Below are positions 31,622-42,473 of a stretch of DNA of 64,000 nucleotides, one piece after another (position 1 is the stretch's first letter; each line of letters begins with the position of its first letter). A program made the translations under genes and the position numbers. Source of the stretch: Neisseria lactamica NS19 (GTDB lineage: Bacteria; Pseudomonadota; Gammaproteobacteria; Burkholderiales; Neisseriaceae); the NCBI GenBank assembly GCA_000193795.2, contig AEPI01000081.1, forward strand, positions 61,459 through 125,458, given 5' to 3'. The notes beneath the pieces were generated by a model. It was not told the origin of the DNA. It worked only from the letters and a program-made list of their open reading frames with translations, and did not search any database.

Positions 31622-32668
31622 ATGAAAATGCAGGCAGTTGTTGTGAATAAAAATGTAGCGGGCGATGTGGAAGTAATCGAACGCGAGGTTCGCCCGTTGG
31701 AATACGGCGAGGCATTGGTCGAAGTCGAATATTGCGGCGTGTGCCACACCGACCTGCACGTTGCGGCAGGCGACTACGGCGAAAAACCGGGTCGCGTGTT
31801 GGGACACGAGGGCATCGGTTTGGTTAAAGAAGTTGCCGACGGTGTGAAAAATCTGAAAGTCGGCGACCGCGTCAGCATCGCCTGGCTGTTCCAAAGCTGC
31901 GGCTCTTGCGAATACTGCAATACCGGCCGCGAAACCCTGTGCCGTTCCGTATTGAACGCGGGCTACACCGCCGACGGCGGTATGGCGACCCACTGCATCG
32001 TGAGTGCGGATTATGCAGTCAAAGTCCCCGACGGTCTCGACCCCGCCCAAGCGTCCAGCATCACTTGCGCCGGCGTTACCTGCTACAAAGCCGTGAAAGT
32101 ATCCGGCGTGCGTCCGGGACAGTGGATTGCCATCTACGGCGCGGGCGGTTTGGGCAACTTGGGTGTCCAATACGCGAAAAAAGTATTCGGCGCGCACGTT
32201 GTCGCCATCGACATCAACGATGAAAAACTGGCGTTTGCCAAAGAAACCGGCGCGGATTTGGTTGTCAACGCCGCCAAAGAAGACGCTGCCAAAGTGATTC
32301 AGGAAAAAACCGGCGGCGCACACGCTGCGGTCGTAACCGCCGTATCTGCCGCCGCATTCAACTCTGCCGTGGATTGCGTCCGCGCGGGCGGACGTGTGGT
32401 TGCCGTCGGACTGCCGCCGGAATCGATGGATTTGTCTATCCCGCGTTTGGTTTTGGACGGCATCGAAGTGGTCGGCTCGCTGGTCGGCACGCGCAAAGAT
32501 TTGGAAGAAGCCTTCCAATTCGGCGCGGAAGGTTTGGTTGTGCCGAAAGTCCAACTGCGTGCTTTGGATGAAGCACCCGCCATTTTCCAAGAAATGCGCG
32601 AAGGCAAAATCACCGGCCGTATGGTGATCGATATGAAAAAAGAATGCGGCTGCGGCCATCGTCACTGA
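31622..32668 (+). CDS. adhP: Zinc-dependent alcohol dehydrogenase
   Basis: Medium-chain NAD(P)-dependent alcohol dehydrogenase of 348 residues, interconverting alcohols and aldehydes. The catalytic zinc ligands are Cys41 in YCGVCHTDLH, the His of GHEGIG and a later Cys in SITCAGVTCY. The structural zinc site is CGSCEYCNTGRETLC. The nucleotide-binding motif is GAGGLGNLG. The C-terminus ECGCGHRH is unusually Cys/His-rich and could bind extra metal. TAAGGAGCG precedes the ATG at 31622. A Zur-type operator lies upstream. Confidence 0.94.
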   Translation: MKMQAVVVNKNVAGDVEVIEREVRPLEYGEALVEVEYCGVCHTDLHVAAGDYGEKPGRVLGHEGIGLVKEVADGVKNLKVGDRVSIAWLFQSCGSCEYCNTGRETLCRSVLNAGYTADGGMATHCIVSADYAVKVPDGLDPAQASSITCAGVTCYKAVKVSGVRPGQWIAIYGAGGLGNLGVQYAKKVFGAHVVAIDINDEKLAFAKETGADLVVNAAKEDAAKVIQEKTGGAHAAVVTAVSAAAFNSAVDCVRAGGRVVAVGLPPESMDLSIPRLVLDGIEVVGSLVGTRKDLEEAFQFGAEGLVVPKVQLRALDEAPAIFQEMREGKITGRMVIDMKKECGCGHRH

Positions 32669-32690
32669 TTTGACGTGGCGGTACACATCA

Positions 32691-32725
32691 AAATGCCGTC
32701 TGAACGCTGTTCAGACGGCATTTTT
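32691..32725. terminator. Bidirectional uptake-sequence terminator
   Basis: AAAATGCCGTCTGAAC...GTTCAGACGGCATTTTT with a tiny loop and T runs on both strands, between convergent adhP and smc. Confidence 0.88.
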
Positions 32726-32743
32726 GACATCCGTACTCGTCGT

Positions 32744-35700
32744 TCAGGCAGATTCCGCCATTTCCAACGCCTGTTTGATGTCCACGGCGACGACGCGCGA
32801 TACGCCTTTTTCCTGCATGGTTACGCCGACGAGCTGCTCCGCCATTTCCATGGTCAGGCGGTTGTGGGAGATGTAGAGAAACTGGGTTTGCGCCGACATT
32901 TCTTTGACCAGGTTGCAGAAACGCGAAGTGTTGGCATCGTCCAGCGGAGCGTCGACTTCGTCCAAAAGACAGAACGGAGCGGGGTTGAGGCTGAACAGGG
33001 CGAACACGAGGCTCATCGCGGTAAGGGCTTTTTCGCCGCCGGAGAGGAGGTGGATGGTGCTGTTTTTCTTGCCGGGCGGACGCGCCATGATGGATACGCC
33101 TGCGGTCAAAAGGTCGTCGCCTATCATTTTGAGGGTGGCTTCGCCGCCGCCGAACAGGGTCGGGAAGAAGGTTTGGACTTTGCCGTTGACGGCATCGAAG
33201 GTTTCTTTGAAACGCGCTTTGGTTTTGTCGTCGATTTGGGCGATGGCTTCTTCCAAAAGGGTGATGGCGGCCTGCACGTCTTCGCTTTGGCTGCGGTAGT
33301 AGCCGTCGCGTTCGCGCGCTTCTTCGAGTTCTTGCAGGGCGGCGAGGTTGACCGCGCCGAGTGCTTCGATTTGTTGCGAAAGGCTGCCGATGCTGGTGTT
33401 CAATACTTTCGGCGATTCTTTCGCCAACGCTTCGAGCGCGTCCAAATCGGCGGCGCGTTCGGTCAGGTTTTGATGGTAGCGTTTGGCGTTGATCAGGGCT
33501 TCCTGTTGTTGCAACAGGGCGGTTTGGGTGGCGGCCTGAAGCTGCGGCAGCTTGGTTTGCAGGGTTTGTACGCGGGCGTATTGTTCCCTGCCCTGCTCCT
33601 GAATCTGCGCGAGTTTCTCTTGCACAACAATATATTCTTCGTCCAAGGTCTGTACGGCTTCGCTTAATTCTTCGAGCTTGATGTGCTGCTCGTCGTTTTG
33701 GAACTCGGTTTCATAGGCGAGGGCAAGCTCTTGTTGGCGTTCCTGCCAATCAAAGGTTTGCTGTTCAAGCTGGGCAATTTGCTGCCGGTAGTTTTGTTTT
33801 TGCTGGTTGAGCTTGTGGACGGCGACTTCGGCAAGCCCGTATTGGCGGTTGGCTTCCAGCAGGGCAAGCTGCGCCTGTTTCAGACGGCCTTGCTGCTCTT
33901 GGCGGCTGTGCGCGGCGGTTTGCTGTTGGTATTCGAGTTCGGCGGCGGCTTCCTGCAAAATGGCGATGTCGTCTGAAAGCCCGTCGGACGTGTGTTGCAA
34001 CACGGTCTGCTCTTCCGCCAACTGCGCCAGTTCGCGCTCGATGTGTTCGCGGCGGATTTGCCCTTGGTTGGTGCGCGCCAGAAGTTCGGCGGCGCGTTGC
34101 TGCGCCTGGCTGTATTGGCGCGTGTGCTGCTGTTGCTGCTGCATCAGGTTTTTGTGCTGCGTTTCAGACGAGCGCACGGCGGCTTCCGCCTGTTTGAACG
34201 CGGCTTCGGCGGAGGAGAGTTCGGGGGAGAGGTTTTCCAGTTCGGACGCGATGCCGTCGAGGCGCGCTTTTTGGGCAATCAGGCTTTCCTGCGCGGGTTT
34301 GGCATAGAGCAGGACGCTGACTTTGTCGACCTGATGGCCTTCGGGCGTGAGCCAGATTTGGTGTGCGCCCAAATCGCTTTGATGCGCGAGGGCGTAGCTC
34401 AAATCGGGTGCGCACAATACGCCGTCGAGCCAGTGGTGCAATGCCGTCTGAAACGGCGGCTGCGCTTGGATTTGGTTCAGCAATGCCTGTACGGGCAGGG
34501 ATTTTTTGATGCCGCCGGAGAGGCCGTCTGAAAGCCACGCCGCCTGCCCCTGCGGCAACGGTTCGGGCGGTACGAAACCTTGCGGCACGGCGCGGGCGTG
34601 CAGACGTTCGGCAAGGAGGACGGACAAGGCGTGCTGCCACTCGGCGGGCGCGGTGATGTGCTGCCACAGTTGTGGCGCGGCGGCGTGGTTAGTTGCCTGC
34701 CAGAAGTCGGCGGCTTCCTGCTGTTGCGACAGGATTTGCGACAACGCCTGCTGCTGCGCCTGCAAGGTGATGTGTTGCTGCTTCAGGCTTTGGAAGCGGT
34801 TTGAGGCCGTCTGAAACGCCTCGCGGGCGGCGTGTAAGGCTTCTTCGGCGGCAATGATTTGTTCTTCGTAATGCTCTTGCTGACTTTGCAACAAGGCGGC
34901 TGCTTCCTGCGCGGCGGCGGTTTCGGCTTCGTCGGGCAGGTTCAGGGCTTGGTTTTCCTGCTTCAGACGGCCTTTGCGCTCTTCGTGCTTGGCAATCGTT
35001 TGTCCGGTATGGGCAAGCTGCTGCTGCTTCAACGCCAGTTCGCGGCGAATGCGGTTTGCCTCGTCCTGCCGGGTTTGGAAAGCGGCGTTGAGCGTGGCTT
35101 GGGCTTCTTCCAATTCGGGCAGACGCTCTTCGTGTTCGGCAACCTGCATCGCCCATTCCGCCAATTCGGTTTGCTTTTCTTCCGCCTGCAACTCGTTTTC
35201 TTCCAGCTGCACGCGGATTTGCTGCTGCTCTTGATGAATGCGCTGCATCTGCGCCTGCGCCGCCTGTTTGTCGCGTTCGATACGTTGGTGCAGGTTTTGC
35301 TGATGACGGATTTGTTCTTCCAAACGGGCAATCTGCTCGCGCAACACGCCGCGTTTGTTGCCCAATTCGTGTACCGCCTGCTGCTGCGACTGTTCGGCAG
35401 TCTGCAAGGCGTGTACTTCGTCGTTTAACGCCTGAACCTGCGCGGCGGTTTCGTCCTGCTGCGCCTGCAAAGACTGATGCTGCGCGGTCGCCTTGTCGGC
35501 GGCGGCAAGCGATTGCTGCCATTGGGCGTAATCGAGCAAATCCTGCTGTTGGTTCAACTGCGCGGTCAGGGATTTGTAGCGTTCGGCGGTTTCCGCCTGT
35601 TTCTCCAGCTTTTCCACCTGACGCGCCAACTCGTTCTGCAAATCGCCCAAACGCTGCAAATGCTCGCGCGTGTCTTTCAGACGGCCTTCCGTCTCCTTGC

Positions 35701-36229
35701 GGCGTTCCTTATATTTGGACACGCCCGCCGCCTCCTCGATATAGGCGCGCAACTCCTCCGGCCGCGCTTCGATGATGCGCGAAATCATCCCCTGTTCGAT
35801 GACGGCATAACCGCGCGCGCCCACGCCCGTACCCAAGAACAAATCGGTAATGTCGCGGCGGCGCACGGTTTGATTGTTGATGAAATACGTCGACTCGCCC
35901 TGCCGCGTCAGCTGCCGCTTGATGCTCACCTCGGCATACTGCCCCCACGCACCCTGCAAACTGTGGTCGCTGTTGTCAAACACCAGCTCCACCGAAGCCC
36001 TCGGCGCAGGACGGCGCGTCGCCGCACCGTTAAAAATCACGTCCTGCATACTCTCGCCGCGAAGCTGCTTCGCCGAAGCCTCGCCCAACACCCAGCGCAC
36101 CGCGTCAATCACATTCGACTTGCCGCAGCCGTTGGGCCCGATAACCGCGACAAGCTGCCCCGGAACATAAATCGTGGTTGGGTCGGTAAAAGATTTGAAG
36201 CCGGAGAGTTTGATGTGGGTCAGGCGCAT
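32744..36229 (-). CDS. smc: Chromosome segregation protein SMC
   Basis: SMC is the core ATPase of the condensin complex that organises and segregates the chromosome. The 1161-residue protein has the N-terminal Walker A at residues 31-39 (GPNGCGKSN) and two very long Gln/Glu-rich coiled coils flanking a hinge around residues 500-620. The C-terminal signature is LLSGGEKAL, with Walker B APFCLLDEVDAPLDDAN. Several AG-type uptake sequences are read within the coiled coils. It starts 174 bases from the divergent autotransporter gene. Confidence 0.97.
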   Translation of the reverse strand: MRLTHIKLSGFKSFTDPTTIYVPGQLVAVIGPNGCGKSNVIDAVRWVLGEASAKQLRGESMQDVIFNGAATRRPAPRASVELVFDNSDHSLQGAWGQYAEVSIKRQLTRQGESTYFINNQTVRRRDITDLFLGTGVGARGYAVIEQGMISRIIEARPEELRAYIEEAAGVSKYKERRKETEGRLKDTREHLQRLGDLQNELARQVEKLEKQAETAERYKSLTAQLNQQQDLLDYAQWQQSLAAADKATAQHQSLQAQQDETAAQVQALNDEVHALQTAEQSQQQAVHELGNKRGVLREQIARLEEQIRHQQNLHQRIERDKQAAQAQMQRIHQEQQQIRVQLEENELQAEEKQTELAEWAMQVAEHEERLPELEEAQATLNAAFQTRQDEANRIRRELALKQQQLAHTGQTIAKHEERKGRLKQENQALNLPDEAETAAAQEAAALLQSQQEHYEEQIIAAEEALHAAREAFQTASNRFQSLKQQHITLQAQQQALSQILSQQQEAADFWQATNHAAAPQLWQHITAPAEWQHALSVLLAERLHARAVPQGFVPPEPLPQGQAAWLSDGLSGGIKKSLPVQALLNQIQAQPPFQTALHHWLDGVLCAPDLSYALAHQSDLGAHQIWLTPEGHQVDKVSVLLYAKPAQESLIAQKARLDGIASELENLSPELSSAEAAFKQAEAAVRSSETQHKNLMQQQQQHTRQYSQAQQRAAELLARTNQGQIRREHIERELAQLAEEQTVLQHTSDGLSDDIAILQEAAAELEYQQQTAAHSRQEQQGRLKQAQLALLEANRQYGLAEVAVHKLNQQKQNYRQQIAQLEQQTFDWQERQQELALAYETEFQNDEQHIKLEELSEAVQTLDEEYIVVQEKLAQIQEQGREQYARVQTLQTKLPQLQAATQTALLQQQEALINAKRYHQNLTERAADLDALEALAKESPKVLNTSIGSLSQQIEALGAVNLAALQELEEARERDGYYRSQSEDVQAAITLLEEAIAQIDDKTKARFKETFDAVNGKVQTFFPTLFGGGEATLKMIGDDLLTAGVSIMARPPGKKNSTIHLLSGGEKALTAMSLVFALFSLNPAPFCLLDEVDAPLDDANTSRFCNLVKEMSAQTQFLYISHNRLTMEMAEQLVGVTMQEKGVSRVVAVDIKQALEMAESA

Positions 36230-36403
36230 AATGGTCGGAAAAAATAAAAAAGAAGCGTATTTTAACGGAAATCCCGCCGCGCCACCCCATATCTTGCCGG
36301 CAAAACCTTACCGCATCCCGCCCCGGCTCGGCAGGATTTTGCACATCCCGTCCATCCGTATTAAAATCTTTGCGTTTTCCACACTTATACGGAGGAGGAT
36401 TCC

Positions 36404-37815
<1,412 letters not shown>

Positions 37816-37864
37816 GCGCAAGGCGGGACGGCGGTCTTGCCCTTTCCCGATGCCTTGCCCGCAC

Positions 37865-37895
37865 GATGCCGTCTGAAGCCTTCAGACGGCATTTT
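37865..37895 (+). terminator. Uptake-sequence terminator after the autotransporter
   Basis: ATGCCGTCTGAA and TTCAGACGGCAT around GCC, followed by a T run, about 50 bases after the stop at 37815. Confidence 0.85.
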
Positions 37896-38014
37896 TAACG
37901 CGCCCGAACCCCGATTCCGCCAATGCCAGATGCTCGGTGCGGCATTTGCCGTATTGCCCCGCCGCCGGGCGCGTTATAATCCGCCACGACATCCGCCCGA
38001 TTGGAAACCTGCCT

Positions 38015-38749
38015 ATGCGACCCGCCTATTTCATCTCCGACCTGCATTTGAGCGAACAGCATCCCGAACTGGCCGCGCTGCTGCTGCGTTTTTTGCGTTC
38101 TTCCGCCGCCGGGCAGGCGCGGGCGGTTTATATTTTGGGCGATTTGTTTGATTTTTGGGTGGGCGATGACGAAGTTTCCGAATTGAATACTTCGGTTGCG
38201 CGGGAAATCAGGAAATTGTCCGACCAAGGCGTTGCCGTGTTCTTCGTCAGGGGCAACCGCGATTTCCTGATCGGGCGGGATTTTTGCCGGCAGGCGGGTA
38301 TGACGCTGCTGCCGGATTACTCGGTTTTGAACCTGTTCGGCTGCAAAACCCTCATCTGCCACGGCGACACATTATGCACCGACGACAAGGCATACCAGCG
38401 TTTCCGCCGCATCGTGCATTGCAGGCGGCTGCAAAAACTGTTCCTGATGCTGCCCCTGAAGTGGCGCACGCGCCTTGCCGCCAAAATCAGGCGCGTCAGC
38501 AAAATGGAAAAACAGGTCAAGCCCTCCGGCATTATGGATGTCAATGCCGCCTTTACCGCGCGGCAGGTTCGCGCCTTCGGTGCGGAAAGGCTGATACACG
38601 GGCACACCCACCGCGAGCATATCCATCACGAAAACGGCTTTACCCGCATCGTTTTGGGCGACTGGCACGGCAGTTATGCCTCGATTCTGCGCGTGGACGG
38701 GGACGGCGCGGTATTCGTGCCGCTGGAAAATGCTGAAAATGCCGTCTGA
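38015..38749 (+). CDS. lpxH: UDP-2,3-diacylglucosamine hydrolase
   Basis: LpxH cleaves UDP-2,3-diacylglucosamine to lipid X and UMP in lipid A synthesis. It is a peripheral membrane enzyme of 244 residues. The metallophosphoesterase motifs are complete: SDLHLS, LGDLFDFWVGDD, VRGNRDFL, CHGDTLC and HGHTHREH. ATG 38015 (MRPAYFISDLHL) was chosen because homologues start just before the first motif; the extension from 37937 is not conserved in character. A terminator overlaps the 3' end. Confidence 0.94.
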   Translation: MRPAYFISDLHLSEQHPELAALLLRFLRSSAAGQARAVYILGDLFDFWVGDDEVSELNTSVAREIRKLSDQGVAVFFVRGNRDFLIGRDFCRQAGMTLLPDYSVLNLFGCKTLICHGDTLCTDDKAYQRFRRIVHCRRLQKLFLMLPLKWRTRLAAKIRRVSKMEKQVKPSGIMDVNAAFTARQVRAFGAERLIHGHTHREHIHHENGFTRIVLGDWHGSYASILRVDGDGAVFVPLENAENAV

Positions 38750-38771
38750 AGCCTTTCGGACGGCTTTTTTT
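38741..38771 (+). terminator. Terminator after lpxH (variant uptake arm)
   Basis: GCCGTCTGAA pairs with TTTCGGACGGC and runs into T7. The left arm overlaps the end of the lpxH coding region; the right arm carries CGGA instead of CAGA. Confidence 0.85.
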
Positions 38772-38850
38772 ACACGCCCCTTTCCCACACTCCCTCCGCC
38801 GCATCATCACCATCCTTAACCCGCATTAATAGCCATTATCGATAAAATGC

Positions 38851-38879
38851 TTGACCGATTACATAAGATTACGTAAAGT
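38851..38879 (+). promoter_or_regulatory. Candidate sigma-70 promoter of lctP
   Basis: TTGACC and TAAAGT are separated by exactly 17 bases. Start of transcription would be near 38886, just before the palindrome at 38895. Confidence 0.55.
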
Positions 38880-38894
38880 GTGTAAACGCATAAT

Positions 38895-38911
38895 AATTGG
38901 TCTTACCAATT
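38895..38911. promoter_or_regulatory. GntR/FadR-type operator in the lctP leader
   Basis: AATTGGTCTTACCAATT is a perfect 7-3-7 palindrome of the kind bound by FadR-subfamily GntR regulators (LldR, PdhR). The gonococcal regulator GdhR, of this subfamily, is known to repress lctP, so it is the likely ligand. Its position just after the promoter suits repression. Confidence 0.65.
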
Positions 38912-39004
38912 TATCTTTTAACCAAAATATCGGGTGTGCGGGATTTGAACGTCTTTCCAAACCTCAACGCGCCTTATGATGCAAATGCCTAAAAAGGATT
39001 CGTT

Positions 39005-40588
39005 ATGGCACTTTTCCTCAGCATATTCCCCATCGTCCTGCTGATTTGGCTGATGGTGAAAAAACGTATGCCTTCCTACGTCGCGCTGCCGATTACCGCA
39101 GTGCTGATTTACGCCATCAAACTTTTCTACTTCGGCGATGCGGGAATGCTGCTCAACGCCACCGCCGCTTCCGGCCTCGTCAAAACGCTCACGCCGATTA
39201 CCGTAATTTTCGGCGCGATTATGTTCAACCGTATGATGGAAACCACGGGCTGCATCGATGTCATCCGCAAATGGCTGGCGACCATCAGCCCGAACCCCGT
39301 AGCGCAACTGATGATTATCGGCTGGTCGTTTGCCTTTATGATTGAAGGCGCATCCGGCTTCGGCACGCCTGCTGCGATTGCCGCGCCGATTCTGATGAGC
39401 TTGGGCTTCAATCCGTTGAAAGTAGCGATTTTCACTTTGGTGATGAACTCCGTGCCGGTATCGTTCGGCGCGGTCGGTACGCCGACCTGGTTCGGTTTCG
39501 CACCGCTGAACCTGAGTGCCGAAGATATCCTCGCCATCGGCAGGCAGACCGGCGTGATGCACTTCTTCGCGGGTTTCGTCATCCCCGTCATCGGCTTGAG
39601 TTTTATCGTACCTTGGTCTGAAATCCGCAAAAACTTGGGCTTCGTCGCCATTGCCGTTTTCTCCTGTACCCTTCCCTATGTCGCGTTGGCAATGGTCAAC
39701 GAAGAATTTCCTTCTTTGGTTGCCGGCGCAATCGGTCTGATGTTTTCCGTATTTGCAGCTAATAAAGGCTGGGGCTTGAGCAAAGACCACGCCAAAGACC
39801 CGAATGCCGAAAAAGTGCCGTTCGCCCAAGTCGCCAAAGCACTCGCCCCTTTGGGTATGCTGATCGGTATGCTGGTGGTTACGCGCATCAAACAGATCGG
39901 CATCAAAGGCATTTTGACCAGCAAAGAAGAATGGTTCAGCTTCCAACTGCCGTTTGATTTATCCAAAATTACCGTCAGCGACTCCCTGACGATTACCTTC
40001 GGCAATATTTTCGGACAAGATGTCAGCGCGTCTTACCAAACCCTCTACGTTCCCGCTTGGATTCCGTTTGTCTTTACCGTTTGGATCTGCATCCTGCTGT
40101 ATAAGACCAAATTCAAAGATGCTTGGACGATTTATGCCGTAACCTTCAATCAAACCAAAAAACCGCTGCTTGCCCTGATGGGCGCGCTGATTATGGTTCA
40201 GCTGATGCTGGTCGGCGGCGACAATTCGATGGTGAAAATCATCGGTAAGGAATTTGCCGCAATGGCGGGCGAACACTGGGTTTATTTCTCGCCGTATCTG
40301 GGCGCGATCGGCGCGTTCTTCTCCGGTTCCAACACCGTGTCCAACCTGACCTTCGGTCCGATCCAACAGCAAATCGCACTGGATACCGGCCTGTCCGTTA
40401 CCCTGATTCTGGCGTTGCAATCCGTCGGCGGCGCGATGGGCAATATGGTGTGCCTCAACAACATCATCGCCGTATGTACCGTATTGGACGTGAAAAATTC
40501 CGAAGGTGCGATTATCAAGAAAACCGTTATCCCGATGGCGATTTACGGCGTGATTGCCGTCGTCACGGCAATGATTTTCTTCCTCTAG
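39005..40588 (+). CDS. lctP: L-lactate permease
   Basis: LctP imports lactate by proton symport, an important carbon source for pathogenic Neisseria. The 527-residue protein has about 13 membrane helices and the family landmarks IEGASGFGTPAAIAAP, VGTPTWFGFAP, FSGSNTVSNLTFGP and QSVGGAMGNMVCLNNI (partly quoted). AAAAGGA lies before the ATG. A palindromic operator and promoter are visible upstream. Confidence 0.96.
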   Translation: MALFLSIFPIVLLIWLMVKKRMPSYVALPITAVLIYAIKLFYFGDAGMLLNATAASGLVKTLTPITVIFGAIMFNRMMETTGCIDVIRKWLATISPNPVAQLMIIGWSFAFMIEGASGFGTPAAIAAPILMSLGFNPLKVAIFTLVMNSVPVSFGAVGTPTWFGFAPLNLSAEDILAIGRQTGVMHFFAGFVIPVIGLSFIVPWSEIRKNLGFVAIAVFSCTLPYVALAMVNEEFPSLVAGAIGLMFSVFAANKGWGLSKDHAKDPNAEKVPFAQVAKALAPLGMLIGMLVVTRIKQIGIKGILTSKEEWFSFQLPFDLSKITVSDSLTITFGNIFGQDVSASYQTLYVPAWIPFVFTVWICILLYKTKFKDAWTIYAVTFNQTKKPLLALMGALIMVQLMLVGGDNSMVKIIGKEFAAMAGEHWVYFSPYLGAIGAFFSGSNTVSNLTFGPIQQQIALDTGLSVTLILALQSVGGAMGNMVCLNNIIAVCTVLDVKNSEGAIIKKTVIPMAIYGVIAVVTAMIFFL

Positions 40589-40700
40589 TCGAAACGCCGC
40601 CATCCATAGCGGCAGCACGCAGGGAACGGAAACCTCCGTTCCCCGTCCGGGCGGTGCGTCGGGCAGAATCTCGGTGCCGGAACAGCCCACCCCGCCAAAC

Positions 40701-40742
40701 AAATGCCGTCTGAAACCGGAAAAGGCTTCAGACGGCATTTTT
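40701..40742. terminator. Bidirectional uptake-sequence terminator
   Basis: AAATGCCGTCTGAA...TTCAGACGGCATTTTT between the convergent ends of lctP and the zinc-finger protein. Confidence 0.82.
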
Positions 40743-40755
40743 CCGCCGTTTGCAT

Positions 40756-40959
40756 TCAGGCGTAGTGATGATGCGGCATCTTGCCGTCAAGGCGGTAGCG
40801 CGTGCCGCAATACGGGCAGGCAACGCTGCCCGATTCTCCTTCGCCCAAAGGCAAAAACACTCTCGGATGCCCGTTCCACTGCTCGTTGTCGGGCCCCGAG
40901 CAATACAGCGGCAGATTTTCCGGCAACACGGAAATTTCCTGCGGATTCAGATTGTCCAT
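40756..40959 (-). CDS. CHCC-type zinc-finger domain protein
   Basis: A 67-residue protein with CSGPDNEQWNGHPRVFLPL in its middle and a CPYCGTRY motif near the end. This is the zf-CHCC pattern (Cys, His, Cys, Cys) seen in the NDUFS6-like family and in small conserved beta-proteobacterial proteins. It probably binds one zinc. The function is not known. It stands alone between uptake-sequence hairpins. Confidence 0.85.
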   Translation of the reverse strand: MDNLNPQEISVLPENLPLYCSGPDNEQWNGHPRVFLPLGEGESGSVACPYCGTRYRLDGKMPHHHYA

Positions 40960-41190
40960 TTGATTTTCCTTTGCGTGGTTGGTGTACGCCTATTTTACGC
41001 CATCGGCAGGCTAAAGGATATTGCCGAAGCCGCCGAACAAGACCTGCCCCTGCTTGCAGAACACATCCTGTCAAACCGGACGGCATTCGCCCATATCGGG
41101 CAGGCGTGATTGCGTCTGTTTCCAGCCCGTGTAAAACAGCGTAAAATCGGCAAACCCGAATGACCTTCCGTCCCCATCAAGGAGCAAGCT

Positions 41191-42384
41191 ATGTTCTTCA
41201 AGCACATCAAAGCCGCCCCCGCCGATCCGATTCTCGGTTTGGGCGAAGCATTCAAAGCCGAAACCCGCCCCGAAAAAGTCAACCTCGGCATCGGCGTGTA
41301 CAAAGACGCATCCGGCGCGACACCCATTGTCAAAGCCGTCAAAGAAGCCGAAAAACGCCTGTTGGAAAGCGAAACCACCAAAAACTACCTCACCATCGAC
41401 GGCGTTGCCGACTACAACGAGCAAACCCAAATCCTGCTGTTCGGCAAAGACCACGAAATCATCGCCAGCCGCCGCGCCAAAACAGCGCAAAGCCTTGGCG
41501 GTACAGGCGCATTGCGTATTGCGGCCGAGTTTGCCAAACGTCAGTTGGACGCGCAAACCATCTGGATTTCCAATCCGACCTGGCCCAACCACAACGCCAT
41601 CGCCAAAGCGGTCGGTATCCAAGACAAACCTTACCGCTACTATGATGCCGCCAAACACGGTTTGGATTGGGACGGTATGATTGAAGACTTGGACCGGGCG
41701 CAAAAAGGCGACATCGTCCTGCTGCACGGCTGCTGCCACAACCCTACCGGCATCGACCCTACGCCCGAACAATGGGAAACTCTGGCAAAACTTTCTGCCG
41801 AAAAAGGCTGGCTGCCGCTGTTTGACTTTGCCTACCAAGGCTTCGGCAACGGTTTGGAAGAAGATGCCTACGGCTTGCGCGTGTTCTTGAAACACAATAC
41901 CGAATTGCTGATTGCCAGCTCTTATTCCAAAAACTTCGGTATGTACAACGAGCGCGTGGGCGCGTTCACTTTGGTGGCCGAAGACGAAGAAACAGCAGCC
42001 CGCGCCCACAGCCAAGTCAAAACCATCATCCGTACCTTGTATTCCAACCCGGCTTCACACGGCGCGAACACCATTGCGCTGGTGTTGAAAAATGATGATT
42101 TGAAAGCCCAATGGATTGCCGAACTCGATGAAATGCGCGGCCGCATCAAAGCCATGCGCCAAAAATTTGTTGCGTTGCTCAAAGCCAAAGGTGCAAGCCA
42201 AGACTTTGATTTCATTATAGAACAAAACGGTATGTTCTCTTTCAGCGGATTGACTCCCGAACAAGTCGACCGTTTGAAAAACGAGTTTGCCATTTATGCC
42301 GTCCGCTCCGGCCGCATCAACGTTGCCGGCATTACCGACGACAACATCGATTATCTGTGCGAAAGCATCGTGAAAGTCTTGTAA
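41191..42384 (+). CDS. tyrB: Aromatic amino acid aminotransferase
   Basis: Class I PLP aminotransferase of 397 residues, making Phe and Tyr (and able to use Asp) from their keto acids with glutamate. The PLP lysine is Lys247 in SSYSKNFGMYNERVG. GCCHNPTGIDPT and SGRINVAG provide the PLP and substrate-carboxylate contacts. AAGGAGC precedes the ATG. It could equally be called aspC-like; the aromatic name follows usual neisserial annotation. Confidence 0.93.
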   Translation: MFFKHIKAAPADPILGLGEAFKAETRPEKVNLGIGVYKDASGATPIVKAVKEAEKRLLESETTKNYLTIDGVADYNEQTQILLFGKDHEIIASRRAKTAQSLGGTGALRIAAEFAKRQLDAQTIWISNPTWPNHNAIAKAVGIQDKPYRYYDAAKHGLDWDGMIEDLDRAQKGDIVLLHGCCHNPTGIDPTPEQWETLAKLSAEKGWLPLFDFAYQGFGNGLEEDAYGLRVFLKHNTELLIASSYSKNFGMYNERVGAFTLVAEDEETAARAHSQVKTIIRTLYSNPASHGANTIALVLKNDDLKAQWIAELDEMRGRIKAMRQKFVALLKAKGASQDFDFIIEQNGMFSFSGLTPEQVDRLKNEFAIYAVRSGRINVAGITDDNIDYLCESIVKVL

Positions 42385-42400
42385 AACAAAAGCGCATACG

Positions 42401-42441
42401 AAATGCCGTCTGAACACCTTTCCGGTTTTCAGACGGCATTT
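42401..42441. terminator. Bidirectional uptake-sequence hairpin
   Basis: AAATGCCGTCTGAA and TTCAGACGGCATTT between convergent tyrB and hemC. Confidence 0.8.
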
Positions 42442-42473
42442 ATTGTTTCATCCCGTCAGATTGCAAAGCAGGT

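Noticed and set aside
31607..32686. Long minus-strand ORF of 359 codons opposite adhP
   Set aside because: Antisense shadow of adhP in a GC-rich gene; composition is unlike a real protein and no family is recognised.
36370..36403. TTG at 36370 as an in-frame start making the autotransporter ON
   Set aside because: No ribosome site precedes it and the extension (LRFPHLYGGG) is the translated ribosome-site region of the true ATG at 36404.
40993..41109. Protein-like 3' fragment (…IAEAAEQDLPLLAEH…IGQA stop) upstream of tyrB
   Set aside because: It reads like the end of a lost gene, but no start, family or homologue can be named, so it was not listed as a feature.
41071..42015. Minus-strand ORF of 314 codons opposite tyrB
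   Set aside because: Shadow of tyrB, Gly/Val/Phe-rich without motifs.
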